A DNA stretch of 64,000 bases from Tenacibaculum sp. 190524A05c (GTDB lineage: Bacteria > Bacteroidota > Bacteroidia > Flavobacteriales > Flavobacteriaceae). The stretch spans positions 3,044,501 to 3,108,500 of the forward strand of contig NZ_OZ038523.1 of NCBI RefSeq assembly GCF_964036595.1. Reading direction: 5' to 3'. Of this stretch, positions 55,214 to 63,948 are shown piece after piece (within the stretch, counting starts at the first letter, position 1; the number at the start of each line of letters is the position of its first letter). A model generated the notes under the pieces. The model was not told the DNA's origin. It worked only from the letters and a program-made list of their open reading frames with translations, and did no database searches. The translations under genes were made by a program, and so were the position numbers.

Positions 55214-56221
55214 TTATGAATATTTTGACATAAATTCTTCTGCTTTTTCTACCATATTTTTACTTCCACAGAAAAATGGAATTCGTTGATGTAATTCAGT
55301 TGGTTGCACATCCATAATTCTATTAAAACCATCACTAGCTTTTCCTTTTGCTTGTTCAGCTAAAAATGCCATTGGATTACATTCGTACAACAAACGTAAT
55401 TTACCATTTGAGTTTTTAGAACTTTTAGGGTACATGTAAATTCCTCCTTTAATCATATTTCTATGAAAGTCTGAAACTAATGATCCAATATATCTACTTG
55501 TATATGGCCTATCTCCTTCTTCTTCCTGACAGTATTTAATATATTTTTTTACTCCAATTGGAAAGTGAATATAATTTCCTTCGTTTACAGAATAAATTTT
55601 TCCGTCTTCTGGAAATTGCATATTTGGGTGAGATAAATAAAATGTCCCGATAGCTGGGTTTAATGTGAATCCGTTAACACCATCTCCCGTAGTATACACT
55701 AACATAGTTGAGGTTCCGTAAACTACATATCCTGCAGCAACTTGCTCGCTACCTTTCTGTAAAAAATCTTCCTTGCTAACGGGAGTTCCAACAGGAGTAA
55801 CTCTTCTGTAAATTGAGAATATTGTTCCAACAGAAACATTTACATCAATATTAGAAGAACCATCTAAAGGGTCGATTAAAACCACATATTTATTTTGGTG
55901 ATTTTCATCTTGACTGTTTACAACTATAAAATCATCTTCTTCTTCACTTGCAATACCACAAACAATATTTCTATTAGTTAAGGTTTGGATAAACTTATCA
56001 TTAGCATAAACATCTAGTTTTTGTTGATCTTCTCCTTGAATATTGGTTTCACCTGCAGCTCCAATAATATCAACTAAACCTGCTTTATTCACTTCATGAT
56101 TAACAACCTTTGCAGCTAAACGAATAGAGTTAATTAGTCTTGACAATTCTCCTGAAGTGTATTTGAAGGAAGCTTGGTTTTCTATAATGAATTCACCAAG
56201 GGTTTGATTTTTTTTAGCCAT
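55214..56221 (-). CDS. fbp: class I fructose-1,6-bisphosphatase
   Basis: Gluconeogenic enzyme that removes the 1-phosphate from fructose 1,6-bisphosphate. 335 residues. Metal ligands are in [10 protein letters not shown] (Glu, about 93-98) and [28 protein letters not shown] (Asp-Pro-Leu-Asp-Gly motif, about 117-144). [35 protein letters not shown] and [23 protein letters not shown] are class I signatures. Length matches the family. In a proteorhodopsin-bearing heterotroph it supports growth on amino acids and organic acids. Confidence 0.97.
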   Translation of the reverse strand: MAKKNQTLGEFIIENQASFKYTSGELSRLINSIRLAAKVVNHEVNKAGLVDIIGAAGETNIQGEDQQKLDVYANDKFIQTLTNRNIVCGIASEEEDDFIVVNSQDENHQNKYVVLIDPLDGSSNIDVNVSVGTIFSIYRRVTPVGTPVSKEDFLQKGSEQVAAGYVVYGTSTMLVYTTGDGVNGFTLNPAIGTFYLSHPNMQFPEDGKIYSVNEGNYIHFPIGVKKYIKYCQEEEGDRPYTSRYIGSLVSDFHRNMIKGGIYMYPKSSKNSNGKLRLLYECNPMAFLAEQAKGKASDGFNRIMDVQPTELHQRIPFFCGSKNMVEKAEEFMSKYS

Positions 56222-56358
56222 AAAGCAATAAAGAATATTTAGTTAACGCAAAGATGACAACTTTTTATTAAACTACAACGATTTAGATTATTGTTTTTTG
56301 TTTTGGGTTTATGCTGTATTTTATTCATATTTAAATGTTAAGAAAAAGTTATTTTAAT

Positions 56359-56366
56359 TACATTTG
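56359..56366 (+). promoter_or_regulatory. -7 promoter element of the 56397 gene
   Basis: TACATTTG matches TAnnTTTG, 30 bases upstream of ATG 56397. The in-frame TTG at 56364 is inside it. Confidence 0.55.
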
Positions 56367-56396
56367 CGCCTTAAAAATGTTAAAATTAAGCTAATT

Positions 56397-57983
56397 ATGA
56401 AAAAAACATTACTTTTTCTTTTGTTATTAACCGGAACTATTTCCTTTAGTCAGAGAACTAATTTAGATAGGGAGAGATTTCACGTTTCTTTAGTAAATCT
56501 GCCGTCAGAACCTATACTAGATAATAGTCAAAGAACATATTCTATTAATTTAGGAGGTGTATCGGTTAGTGGATTTACAAGGGTAAAAGCTCCTGGAAAT
56601 ATCGACGTTAAATTTACTTCCTCTGGAACTACGATAAGTGATGCTAGAATAGATAAAACTAAGCATGAAAAGAAAAAAGATGGTAAGGTAGTATCAGTAT
56701 CTTACACTTATGTTGCTAAAGCCACTTACAAATCTACTTATACAATTAATGTTATAAATGCTTTAACGGGTAAGAGTTATGAAAAATCATTTGTAGAAAG
56801 TTCAAAATATTCTAGTAATTCATTTGATAGTAATTACAAAGCTGAAAAGCATTATAAGAACAATAAATATGATTTAAGAAGTAATTACAGAATCAAACAC
56901 AAAAAAGCAGTTAAAAGTAGAATTAGATCATTTTTAAATTCAAGATATGGGTATGTACCGTACAGCACAAAAAATGAGGTTTTTTGGATTTTAGCATCGA
57001 AAAAACACCCAGAATATGCAATGCACAATGATGCGTACACCAAAGCGAAAAATGCTTTTGCGAAGATGAAGTATGATGAGCCTACAGACGAATTAGCTAA
57101 AGAGCTTAAGCCTGTTATAGAGTATTTTAAGAGTGTTATTCCTAAATATCCTGGGACTAAACGTAAAATGAGAAAAATTAAATATGCTAGTTATTACAAC
57201 CTAGCAAATATCTATTACTACTTAGATATGCCAGATAAAGTTCAGGAATATGGACAAAAAATAATTGATAATGATTATGATAAATCTGACGGTAGACGTT
57301 TCTTAAGATATGCAGAGTCTTTAAAAGAGTCAATGGAGAAAAATAACATGAAGTCTAGGCACATGAAGGTAGTAACTGAAGACTTAAGTAATGTAGAGGA
57401 TGAAAAAGAAGAGACAGAAACTGAACAAGTAAAAGAGAGTCCTAAGTTAGAATTAAGTAAAGCATACTTAATAACAAAAAAGAATGATACTATTCTTGTA
57501 GAAATCAAAAAGAAAGATATATGGAAAATTGGGTATGATGTAGCTACTGTAGCCTATGACAATGATGGAACTCTTATTGGAACTAAGGTTAGAAAAGCAA
57601 ATCTTTGTAAAGAGATTTTATTTGTAGATGGGCTTCATTTTAAGAACATAAAATTTAAAGAATCGTCTACAAAATCAGGTTCTGCTGATGTTGGACAACT
57701 TGTTTTAGGAGGAGCAACAGATAAGTTATGTCAAGTAATTTATGAATCAGATAAAATAGGACTTTATAAGTTTAATGATAAAGAGTTAGTTCTAGTTCCT
57801 AATGGAAGTGAAAAAGGAAAATCAACACAATCAGTTAGTTTTGTTTTTGGATTCAGAAAGCAACTAGCTAAGATGGCAAAAAGTTGTCCTACTGTCGCAG
57901 CAAAAGCAAAAAAGAAAGAATATAAGAACAACGAAAAAAGTTTAATCAAATTTTGCGAGGATCTTACTGACTGTAAGGAATAG
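56397..57983 (+). CDS. large exported protein, function unknown
   Basis: 528 residues from ATG 56397. Signal peptide about 1-18 (ending TISFSQ). Not recognised. Visible parts: an N-terminal beta-rich region (about 20-135); a basic linker; a helical segment with TPR-like character (about 215-300; AFAKMKYDEPTDELAKELKPVIEYF, YYNLANIYYYLDMPDKVQEYGQKII); and an acidic stretch (DEKEETETEQ, about 335-345). A C-terminal beta-domain (about 360-470) follows, and the last 40 residues are rich in Lys. It is probably periplasmic or outer-membrane associated. It stands alone with its own promoter and terminator. Confidence 0.72.
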   Translation: MKKTLLFLLLLTGTISFSQRTNLDRERFHVSLVNLPSEPILDNSQRTYSINLGGVSVSGFTRVKAPGNIDVKFTSSGTTISDARIDKTKHEKKKDGKVVSVSYTYVAKATYKSTYTINVINALTGKSYEKSFVESSKYSSNSFDSNYKAEKHYKNNKYDLRSNYRIKHKKAVKSRIRSFLNSRYGYVPYSTKNEVFWILASKKHPEYAMHNDAYTKAKNAFAKMKYDEPTDELAKELKPVIEYFKSVIPKYPGTKRKMRKIKYASYYNLANIYYYLDMPDKVQEYGQKIIDNDYDKSDGRRFLRYAESLKESMEKNNMKSRHMKVVTEDLSNVEDEKEETETEQVKESPKLELSKAYLITKKNDTILVEIKKKDIWKIGYDVATVAYDNDGTLIGTKVRKANLCKEILFVDGLHFKNIKFKESSTKSGSADVGQLVLGGATDKLCQVIYESDKIGLYKFNDKELVLVPNGSEKGKSTQSVSFVFGFRKQLAKMAKSCPTVAAKAKKKEYKNNEKSLIKFCEDLTDCKE

Positions 57984-58032
57984 CTCAAAATTTGAATAAA
58001 GAAATCTATCTAGAAGTAGATGGAAAGTTTTT

Positions 58033-58065
58033 AAAAAGTACAACTGTTAGAGTTGTACTTTTTTT
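58033..58065 (+). terminator. intrinsic terminator of the 56397 gene
   Basis: AAAAAGTACAACT and AGTTGTACTTTTT pair perfectly around GTTAG, followed by more T. It lies about 50 bases after the stop. Confidence 0.9.
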
Positions 58066-58166
58066 AGTTTAAAGAAATTTTAATTTCAATTTTTCTTAAA
58101 AAAAATCAACAAAACATAATGATGTGTTGTAATTTGTAATTTATTTTAACAAGGTATCATAAAAAG

Positions 58167-58174
58167 TATTTTTG
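58167..58174 (+). promoter_or_regulatory. -7 promoter element of the GNAT-lysC unit
   Basis: TATTTTTG followed by C matches TAnnTTTG, 16 bases upstream of the GNAT ATG at 58191. Confidence 0.5.
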
Positions 58175-58190
58175 CATAAATTTTTTAAAA

Positions 58191-58676
58191 ATGAGTTTTA
58201 AAATTCGAGAAGGAAATAAAAATGACGCACAAGCAATTTTAGATTTAATTGTTGAATTAGCTGTTTTTGAAAAAGAACCAGATGCTGTAGAAATATCTGT
58301 TGATGATTTGATTCGTGACGGTTTTTCAGACAATCCAAGGTTTAAAACCTTTGTTGCGGAAGAATCAGATGGAACAATTATAGGAATGGCATTGTTCTAT
58401 GAACGATATTCTACTTGGAAAGGTAGAGCGATTCATCTAGAAGATTTAATGGTTACAGCATCAAAAAGAGGAATTGGAGCAGGAAAAGAGTTGTATGCAT
58501 CAGTTTTAAAATATGCTCATGATAATAATTATAATCGTGTTGCATGGGAAGTTTTAGACTGGAATACAAATGCAATCAATTTCTATGAAAACACAGGAGC
58601 AAAAGTATTAAGAGATTGGGACGTTGCTCAAATGAATAAACAAAATTTAGAGAAATTTATAAATGAGAATTTTTAA
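58191..58676 (+). CDS. GNAT-family N-acetyltransferase (diamine acetyltransferase-like)
   Basis: 161-residue acetyl-CoA-dependent transferase. The fold is clear from FKIREGNKNDAQAILDLIVELAVFEKEPD at the N-terminus, the acetyl-CoA loop RGIGAGKELYASVLKYA (about 95-111) and the C-terminal RVAWEVLDWNTNAINFYENTGAKV. The overall pattern, with GMALFYERYSTWKGRAIHLEDLMV, is that of spermidine/spermine acetyltransferase relatives, so a polyamine or similar amine is a reasonable substrate guess. Its last 14 bases overlap the aspartate kinase gene. Confidence 0.92.
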   Translation: MSFKIREGNKNDAQAILDLIVELAVFEKEPDAVEISVDDLIRDGFSDNPRFKTFVAEESDGTIIGMALFYERYSTWKGRAIHLEDLMVTASKRGIGAGKELYASVLKYAHDNNYNRVAWEVLDWNTNAINFYENTGAKVLRDWDVAQMNKQNLEKFINENF

Positions 58677-59919
58677 GTTCGGTGGAGCATCTGTTAAGAG
58701 TCCAGATGCGGTGAGAAATGTAGCGAGAGTACTTCAGCATGAAGGAACTGAAAATACATTAGTTGTTATCTCTGCTATGGGAAAAATGACTAACGCTTTT
58801 GAGCGTTTAATAAAGGCATATGTTGATGGGTCTGATGATTTGAATGAAGCTTTACAAGCAATTAAGGATTTCCATACAGAAATGATGGATGGATTGTTTG
58901 ATAAGAATGATGAGATTTATACTAAAGTAACATATCTTTTTGGTGAACTTGCTGGAAGAATGGCAATTAACACTTCAAAAGATTACAACTATATCTACGA
59001 TCAATTGGTAGGATTTGGAGAGTTGCTTTCCACAACAATCGTAAGTGCTTACTTGGCTAAGATTGGTGTTGATAACCAGTGGTTAGATGTAAGAAACTTT
59101 ATAAAAACAGATAGTAACTATAGAGATGCCAAAATTAATTGGGAACTTACAGAAGCAACTATCAAAGAAAAAGTAGATACTTCTAAGTTAAATATTACGC
59201 AAGGTTTCTTAGGGAATAATGGAGAGTATACAACTACACTTGGTAGAGAAGGATCCGATTATACCGCAGGTATTTTTGCATATTGTTTAAATGCAGATAG
59301 TGTTACGATTTGGAAAGATGTACAAGGAGTTTTAAATGCGGATCCAAGAGTGTTTGAAGAAACAGAATTACTTAGAAATATATCTTACACAGAAGCAATT
59401 GAAATGGCATTTTATGGAGCTTCAGTAATTCACCCAAAAACAATACAGCCTTTAGAGCAAAAACAAATTCCTTTATTCGTTCGTTCATTTGATGATTTAG
59501 ATCTTGAGGGAACTGCAGTTTCAGGGAGCGCAAAAGGAATAGAGCCTGAAGTACCATGTTATATTGTAAAGAAAAATCAAACGTTAGTCTCGGTTTCAGC
59601 GAAAGATTTTTCATTTATGGTTGAAGATAATATTAGTGCAGTTTTCAAAAAATTACACGATTACAAAATTAAGGTAAACTTGATTCAAAACTCAGCCATT
59701 AGTTTTTCTGTATGTATTGAAGATAAGTTTAATAACTTCGATAAGTTTTATAATGATTTAAAATCTACCTTCAATATGAAGTCATACAAAGATGTTACTT
59801 TATATACAGTGAGACATTTCAACGATGAAGCGATTGAGAGTATAAAAAGTAAAGGAAGAGCAATTATAAGACAGATTAATACGGAAACTGCCCAGTTAGT
59901 TATTCAAGAAAACGCTTAA
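58663..59919 (+). CDS. lysC: aspartate kinase
   Basis: 418-residue monofunctional kinase making aspartyl phosphate, the first step toward lysine, threonine and methionine. The N-terminus is MRIFKFGGASVKSPDAVRNVARVL (Thr of the usual KFGGTSV is Ala). The kinase domain holds TTLGREGSDYTAGIFA, VTIWKDVQGVLNADPRVF and AIEMAFYGASVIHPKTIQPL. ACT-type regulatory sequence follows (about 300-418; VSVSAKDFSFMVEDNISAVFKKL), so feedback control is expected. It is translationally coupled to the GNAT gene. It supplies precursor for the metB step elsewhere in this window. Confidence 0.95.
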   Translation: MRIFKFGGASVKSPDAVRNVARVLQHEGTENTLVVISAMGKMTNAFERLIKAYVDGSDDLNEALQAIKDFHTEMMDGLFDKNDEIYTKVTYLFGELAGRMAINTSKDYNYIYDQLVGFGELLSTTIVSAYLAKIGVDNQWLDVRNFIKTDSNYRDAKINWELTEATIKEKVDTSKLNITQGFLGNNGEYTTTLGREGSDYTAGIFAYCLNADSVTIWKDVQGVLNADPRVFEETELLRNISYTEAIEMAFYGASVIHPKTIQPLEQKQIPLFVRSFDDLDLEGTAVSGSAKGIEPEVPCYIVKKNQTLVSVSAKDFSFMVEDNISAVFKKLHDYKIKVNLIQNSAISFSVCIEDKFNNFDKFYNDLKSTFNMKSYKDVTLYTVRHFNDEAIESIKSKGRAIIRQINTETAQLVIQENA

Positions 59920-59936
59920 GACAAACAATTTTCTTA

Positions 59937-59944
59937 TATATTTG
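59937..59944 (+). promoter_or_regulatory. -7 promoter element of olsF
   Basis: TATATTTG followed by CG matches TAnnTTTG, 23 bases upstream of ATG 59968. Confidence 0.55.
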
Positions 59945-59967
59945 CGCTTTACGTTAACACCAAACTT

Positions 59968-61779
59968 ATGGGTTTAGTTACATCTAAAGAAGTTGCAAAA
60001 GCGATAAAAGTAGATAAACTTGGAATAGTAGGAACATTCATTGGATGGCTACTAATGAAAATTTTAAGAATATCTACGGCGAACAAAGTTTATAATAAGC
60101 ATAAGCATCTTAATGATTTACCATTTTTAAAAGGACTTTTAGATGAGTTTCAAATTGATTTTGAAATTCCAGAGGAAGACTTTAAACGTATTCCAAAAGA
60201 TGGTCCGTTTATAACAATATCTAATCATCCATTAGGAGGTATTGATGGTATTTTACTTTTAAGATTATTGGTAGAACATCGTCCAGACTATAAAATTATT
60301 GCGAATTTCTTATTACATAGGGTAGATCCTTTAAAACCTTATGTAATGCCAGTGAATCCTTTTGAAGATCATAAGGATGCTAAATCTAGTGTTGCTGGAA
60401 TTAAAAGTTCCTTAATGCATTTAAGAGAAGGAAAGCCTTTAGGGATTTTCCCAGCAGGTGAAGTTTCTACTTACAGAGACGGAAAATTAATGGTAGATAA
60501 AGAATGGGAAGAGGGAGCTGTTAAGTTGATTAAAAAAGCAAAAGTTCCAGTAATTCCAATTTACTTTCATGCTAAAAATAGTCGACTGTTTTATGTGTTG
60601 TCAAGAATTAGTGACACATTACGTACGGCTAAATTACCATCAGAATTATTATCACAAAAAAATAGAGTTATTAAGGTTAGAATAGGAAAACCTATCTCTG
60701 TAAAAGATCAAGATAACTATAAAGAAATTCCAGCATTTTACGAGTTTTTACGTAAGAAAACGTACATGTTGGCAAATCCTTTTGAGAAGAATCAGAAATT
60801 AATTTCAACTCAAAAATTAAAGCTTCCAAAGAAAGCTAAGAAAATTACATCTCAAAGAAATCCAGAGTTATTTATTAAAGAAATAGACGGATTAAGAGAT
60901 CATGGAAAGCGAATGTTGGAGAGTAAAAACTATGAAGTTTTCTTCACCGATGCTAAAGAAATTCCGAATATTCTTCACGAGATAGGAAGACTTAGAGAAA
61001 TCACCTTCAGAGAAGTTGGAGAAGGAACAAATAATCCTATCGATTTAGATAAGTTCGATAAATATTACCACCATTTATTATTATGGGACAATAATACGAA
61101 TCAAGTAGTTGGAGCTTATCGTATGGGATTAGGAAAAGATATTTTCAAACGATACGGAATTAATGGTTTCTATGTTCAATCGCTATTTAAAATTGAGCCA
61201 GAACTTCATCCAATGATGGAGAAAACTATAGAAATGGGTAGAGCTTTTATCATAAAGCAATATCAGCAAAAACCAATGCCATTATTCTTACTTTGGAAAG
61301 GAATTGTACATGTTACTTTACGTTATCCTAAGTACAAGTATTTAATGGGAGGAGTAAGTATTAGTAATCAGTTTTCAGAGTTCTCTAAGTCGTTAATGAT
61401 TGAGTTTATGAAATCACATTACTACGATCCTTATGTTGCTCAATATATCCATCCTAAAAAAGAATTTAAGGTAAAACTTAAAGATGGAGACAAGGATTTT
61501 GTTTTCGATGCTACGCAGTCAGATATGAATAAATTTGACAAGGTAATTGATGAAATTGAGCCTGGAGCATTACGAATTCCTGTATTAATTAAAAAATACG
61601 TTAAACAAAATGCGCGTTTAGTAGCGTTTAATGTTGATCCTAAATTTAATAATGCAATTGATGGTTTAATGTATATAAAGGTGTCAGATTTACCTGAAAG
61701 TACAGTTAAGCCTGTATTAGAAGAATTCCAAGCGGAACTAGAGTTAAAAGCTCAAGAAAATCAACAAAAAGCTAAATAA
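59968..61779 (+). CDS. olsF: bifunctional acyltransferase, OlsF-type ornithine (aminoacyl) lipid synthase
   Basis: 603 residues with two acyltransferase domains. N-terminal part (about 60-270) is PlsC/OlsA-like: NHPLGGIDG (86-94, His87 and Asp93, spaced by five rather than four residues) and FPAGE (161-165). C-terminal part (about 300-550) is an OlsB/hemolysin-like GNAT domain: EIGRLREITFREVGEGTNNPIDLDKFD, YRMGLG and EMGRAFI. This fusion is the OlsF architecture, known from Flavobacterium johnsoniae to make ornithine lipids by N- then O-acylation. Glycine lipids are an alternative product in this phylum. It probably acts at the inner membrane. Confidence 0.88.
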   Translation: MGLVTSKEVAKAIKVDKLGIVGTFIGWLLMKILRISTANKVYNKHKHLNDLPFLKGLLDEFQIDFEIPEEDFKRIPKDGPFITISNHPLGGIDGILLLRLLVEHRPDYKIIANFLLHRVDPLKPYVMPVNPFEDHKDAKSSVAGIKSSLMHLREGKPLGIFPAGEVSTYRDGKLMVDKEWEEGAVKLIKKAKVPVIPIYFHAKNSRLFYVLSRISDTLRTAKLPSELLSQKNRVIKVRIGKPISVKDQDNYKEIPAFYEFLRKKTYMLANPFEKNQKLISTQKLKLPKKAKKITSQRNPELFIKEIDGLRDHGKRMLESKNYEVFFTDAKEIPNILHEIGRLREITFREVGEGTNNPIDLDKFDKYYHHLLLWDNNTNQVVGAYRMGLGKDIFKRYGINGFYVQSLFKIEPELHPMMEKTIEMGRAFIIKQYQQKPMPLFLLWKGIVHVTLRYPKYKYLMGGVSISNQFSEFSKSLMIEFMKSHYYDPYVAQYIHPKKEFKVKLKDGDKDFVFDATQSDMNKFDKVIDEIEPGALRIPVLIKKYVKQNARLVAFNVDPKFNNAIDGLMYIKVSDLPESTVKPVLEEFQAELELKAQENQQKAK

Positions 61780-61827
61780 TTTAAATTTCAGTAGTAACAT
61801 TTTATCATTCTAAAGAACATAATTATT

Positions 61828-61840
61828 GAGACGTTGTCTC
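61828..61840. promoter_or_regulatory. short inverted repeat before the LytTR gene
   Basis: GAGAC-GTT-GTCTC, a perfect 5-base inverted repeat 10 bases upstream of the LytTR ATG. It could be an operator or an RNA hairpin over the start. It is short enough to arise by chance. Confidence 0.3.
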
Positions 61841-61850
61841 TAAAAAAATT

Positions 61851-62369
61851 ATGTTTAAGAAAAGAATGATAAAAGAGTTCGCTGTAATTATAGTTCAAAA
61901 AAGCAATGGAAAAGAAGTCTCTCAACAGACATTGTTAAGTGTTGAGCAATTACAGCAGCTTTTTTCAAATGAACTTCAATTACAATCTAATTCTTTCCTG
62001 GATTCCAGTCCAAAGGCTATAAATGATTCACAGAATTATAGAGATTTAGGGAAAATATTTATCCATGTTAACGATTCTTACATTTGCCTAAATATTGATT
62101 CTATTATAAAATGTGAGGCCAGTGGTAATTACACAAAGTTTTTCACAGATAAGAAAGAAGAATATTTAGTTTCCAAACCTTTAAAATACTATCAGGATTT
62201 AATTGTTTTTAAAGATTTCTTTAGAGCAAATAGATCGGTATTGGTGAATCTCAAGTTTGTTATTTCTGTATATAAGCGTGAAGCCATTGTTTTGAGTACC
62301 AATGAGAGAATAACAGTTTCCGTAAGAAATAAGAGTAAACTCCTTGAAATTATTAATAAATACACTTAA
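61851..62369 (+). CDS. LytTR-domain DNA-binding regulator without receiver domain
   Basis: 172 residues. The C-terminal 105 (about 67-172) form a LytTR domain: IIKCEASGNYTKFFTDKKEE, YLVSKPLKYYQDL, FFRANRSVLVNLKFV and REAIVLSTNERITVSVRNKSKL. The N-terminal 65 residues are not a response-regulator receiver and have no phosphoacceptor Asp; they are Gln- and Ser-rich. LytTR proteins often control peptide bacteriocins, competence or quorum-sensing genes. Two double-glycine leader peptides follow on the same strand after 108 bases, so it may be their regulator. A Met at residue 6 is an alternative start. Confidence 0.88.
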   Translation: MFKKRMIKEFAVIIVQKSNGKEVSQQTLLSVEQLQQLFSNELQLQSNSFLDSSPKAINDSQNYRDLGKIFIHVNDSYICLNIDSIIKCEASGNYTKFFTDKKEEYLVSKPLKYYQDLIVFKDFFRANRSVLVNLKFVISVYKREAIVLSTNERITVSVRNKSKLLEIINKYT

Positions 62370-62477
62370 CTATTATAAAGTAAGGTTTATACATTTTTTA
62401 CTTACGTTAAACCAAACTTCTAACCAATCCTGTTAAGCATTGAATAACTTTAATACTTCAATTAAAAATTCAATACA
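62370..62477 (+). promoter_or_regulatory. 108-base leader between the LytTR gene and peptide genes
   Basis: Contains GTAAG (62380-62384) complementary to CTTAC (62401-62405), and GGTTTA (62384-62389) complementary to TAAACC (62408-62413). These are two overlapping stems that cannot simply coexist as nested hairpins. GTTAA also recurs at 62406 and 62432, 26 bases apart. These could be regulator sites or an RNA switch. No clear TAnnTTTG element is seen. Support is weak. Confidence 0.3.
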
Positions 62478-62744
62478 ATGAAAAAAACAATTTTAAACTT
62501 AGGAAAGACTTTACAAAAAAATGATCAGAAAAAGATTAATGGAGGAAATCCATTATTATCAGAATGTGTTTATGAGTGTAATGGAACGAACTATGAGTTA
62601 GCTCCAGGACAAGGAAGTGATTGTTATTTAAATTATCCAGCTTTAATTACAAATCACCCAAGTTGTGGTGGAAATGGAGGAAGCTCTGGATCTGGTGGAG
62701 GAGGAATTCGTCCTACTGGTGGAGGAATTGAAGTTTGGGCATAA
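62478..62744 (+). CDS. double-glycine leader peptide with four cysteines (bacteriocin/pheromone-like)
   Basis: 88 residues. The leader MKKTILNLGKTLQKNDQKK ends in INGG (20-23), the double-glycine cleavage site used by peptidase-containing ABC exporters. The predicted mature peptide is 65 residues with Cys30, Cys34, Cys49 and Cys63 and a Gly/Ser-rich tail (about 64-82). The leader is almost the same as that of the next gene (MKKxILNLGKxLxKxxQ), while the cores differ, the usual mark of a leader-directed secretion or modification system. No exporter or modifying enzyme is present in the window. Activity is unknown. Confidence 0.8.
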   Translation: MKKTILNLGKTLQKNDQKKINGGNPLLSECVYECNGTNYELAPGQGSDCYLNYPALITNHPSCGGNGGSSGSGGGGIRPTGGGIEVWA

Positions 62745-62774
62745 TTCAATAGTTAATTTGAAAATCTAAATAGC

Positions 62775-62960
62775 ATGAAAAAATCAATTTTAAATTTAGG
62801 GAAGGCTTTAAGTAAAGATAGCCAAAGAGGAATCAATGGTGGTTTCGGATTAAATTATCAGTGTCCTAACGGAGGTAGAGCTCTAGTGGGATGTATAAAC
62901 GGAACTTTAGTTGGGTTTTGCGCAGGTGGAGTTACTGTAGATTTCGGGCCTTGTTTATAG
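62775..62960 (+). CDS. double-glycine leader peptide with four cysteines, second copy
   Basis: 61 residues. The leader MKKSILNLGKALSKDSQRG ends in INGG (20-23). The predicted mature peptide is 38 residues, hydrophobic and glycine-rich, with Cys30, Cys40, Cys49 and Cys60. Two of these positions (30 and 49) coincide with cysteines of the preceding peptide, but the cores otherwise show little similarity. It lies 30 bases after the first peptide gene and ends at a hairpin terminator, so the two are probably co-transcribed. A bacteriocin, a signalling peptide or a modified peptide are all possible. Confidence 0.8.
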   Translation: MKKSILNLGKALSKDSQRGINGGFGLNYQCPNGGRALVGCINGTLVGFCAGGVTVDFGPCL

Positions 62961-62987
62961 TCTAGGTTATATTAAAAACCAAAAATA

Positions 62988-63015
62988 AACGCTGCTTTTT
63001 TAAGTAGCGTTTTTT
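62988..63015 (+). terminator. intrinsic terminator of the peptide operon
   Basis: AACGCTGCTT pairs with AAGTAGCGTT (one G-T wobble) around a 4-base loop, followed by T. It lies about 28 bases after the second peptide stop. Confidence 0.8.
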
Positions 63016-63078
63016 ATTTACAATAATTATTACGGTTATCTCGTTAAGGTATCAACCAATTAAATCAAAAACAAAAAA

Positions 63079-63948
63079 ATGAGAAAAACCGTAATCCTCC
63101 TAAGTTCATTGGCTCTTGTTATGAGTTCATGTGTGTCTAAAAAAAAGTACGCTGAATTAGAGCAACAATATCAAGACACCAAGGGAAATCTTCAAAAAAC
63201 GACATTAGAGAAACAACAATTAGAAGCAAAGTTTGCTAAAATTGAAAAACGCGTAGAGAATTATAATGAGAAGATCAATTCATTAAAAGATTATAATGCT
63301 TCATTAGAAGAAGAGAATAGTGTGAAATTAGATATGATTGGAAATACAGCAGTTATTTCTAATTCTATGAAAGAGAAAATGAGAGCAACATTAAAAAATG
63401 TAGATCCAGCTGAATTGGCAAATGCTAAAACATTAAAAGATTCAATGGATGTTGCAATAGCTTACAACTTAAAGAAGTCTATTAATACTTCGGATTTAGA
63501 GAACTCTGATGATGTAAATATTGATATTGATCAAACCGTTGTGATGATTTCAGTATCAGATAAATTATTATTTAATACTGCGAGTTATAAAGTTAAGAAA
63601 AAAGCCTATAAACTAATAGAGCAATTAGCGAACGTAATTAACTCTGAGCCAAGTATGGATGTAATGATTGAAGGTCATACAGATTCTAGAACTATTAACA
63701 ATGCTGTAGTTCAAGACAACTGGGATTTAAGCGTAAAGAGAGCAACGTCTATCGTTAGATTATTAGAGAAAAAATATAAAGTAGAATCAAATAGATTGAT
63801 TGCTGCTGGTAGAGGTAGTTCTGTACCTTTAGTTGAAAATAGTACTGCGAAAAATAGAGCAAGAAATCGTAGAACAAGAATTGTAATTCTTCCAAACCTA
63901 GATAAATTCTTTGGTTTGATGGCAGAAGAACAAACACTTAACCCTTAA
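63079..63948 (+). CDS. OmpA-family lipoprotein
   Basis: 289 residues. Lipoprotein signal with LALVMSSCVSKKKYAELE (Cys17), then a coiled coil of about 60 residues (about 24-85). A linker follows, then a C-terminal OmpA/MotB peptidoglycan-binding domain (about 150-275) with LLFNTASYKVKKKAYKLIEQLA, VMIEGHTDSRTINN, WDLSVKRATSIVRLL and NRARNRRTRIVI. It probably tethers the outer membrane to the cell wall through a coiled-coil spacer. It stands after the peptide operon terminator; no functional link to it is implied. Confidence 0.9.
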   Translation: MRKTVILLSSLALVMSSCVSKKKYAELEQQYQDTKGNLQKTTLEKQQLEAKFAKIEKRVENYNEKINSLKDYNASLEEENSVKLDMIGNTAVISNSMKEKMRATLKNVDPAELANAKTLKDSMDVAIAYNLKKSINTSDLENSDDVNIDIDQTVVMISVSDKLLFNTASYKVKKKAYKLIEQLANVINSEPSMDVMIEGHTDSRTINNAVVQDNWDLSVKRATSIVRLLEKKYKVESNRLIAAGRGSSVPLVENSTAKNRARNRRTRIVILPNLDKFFGLMAEEQTLNP

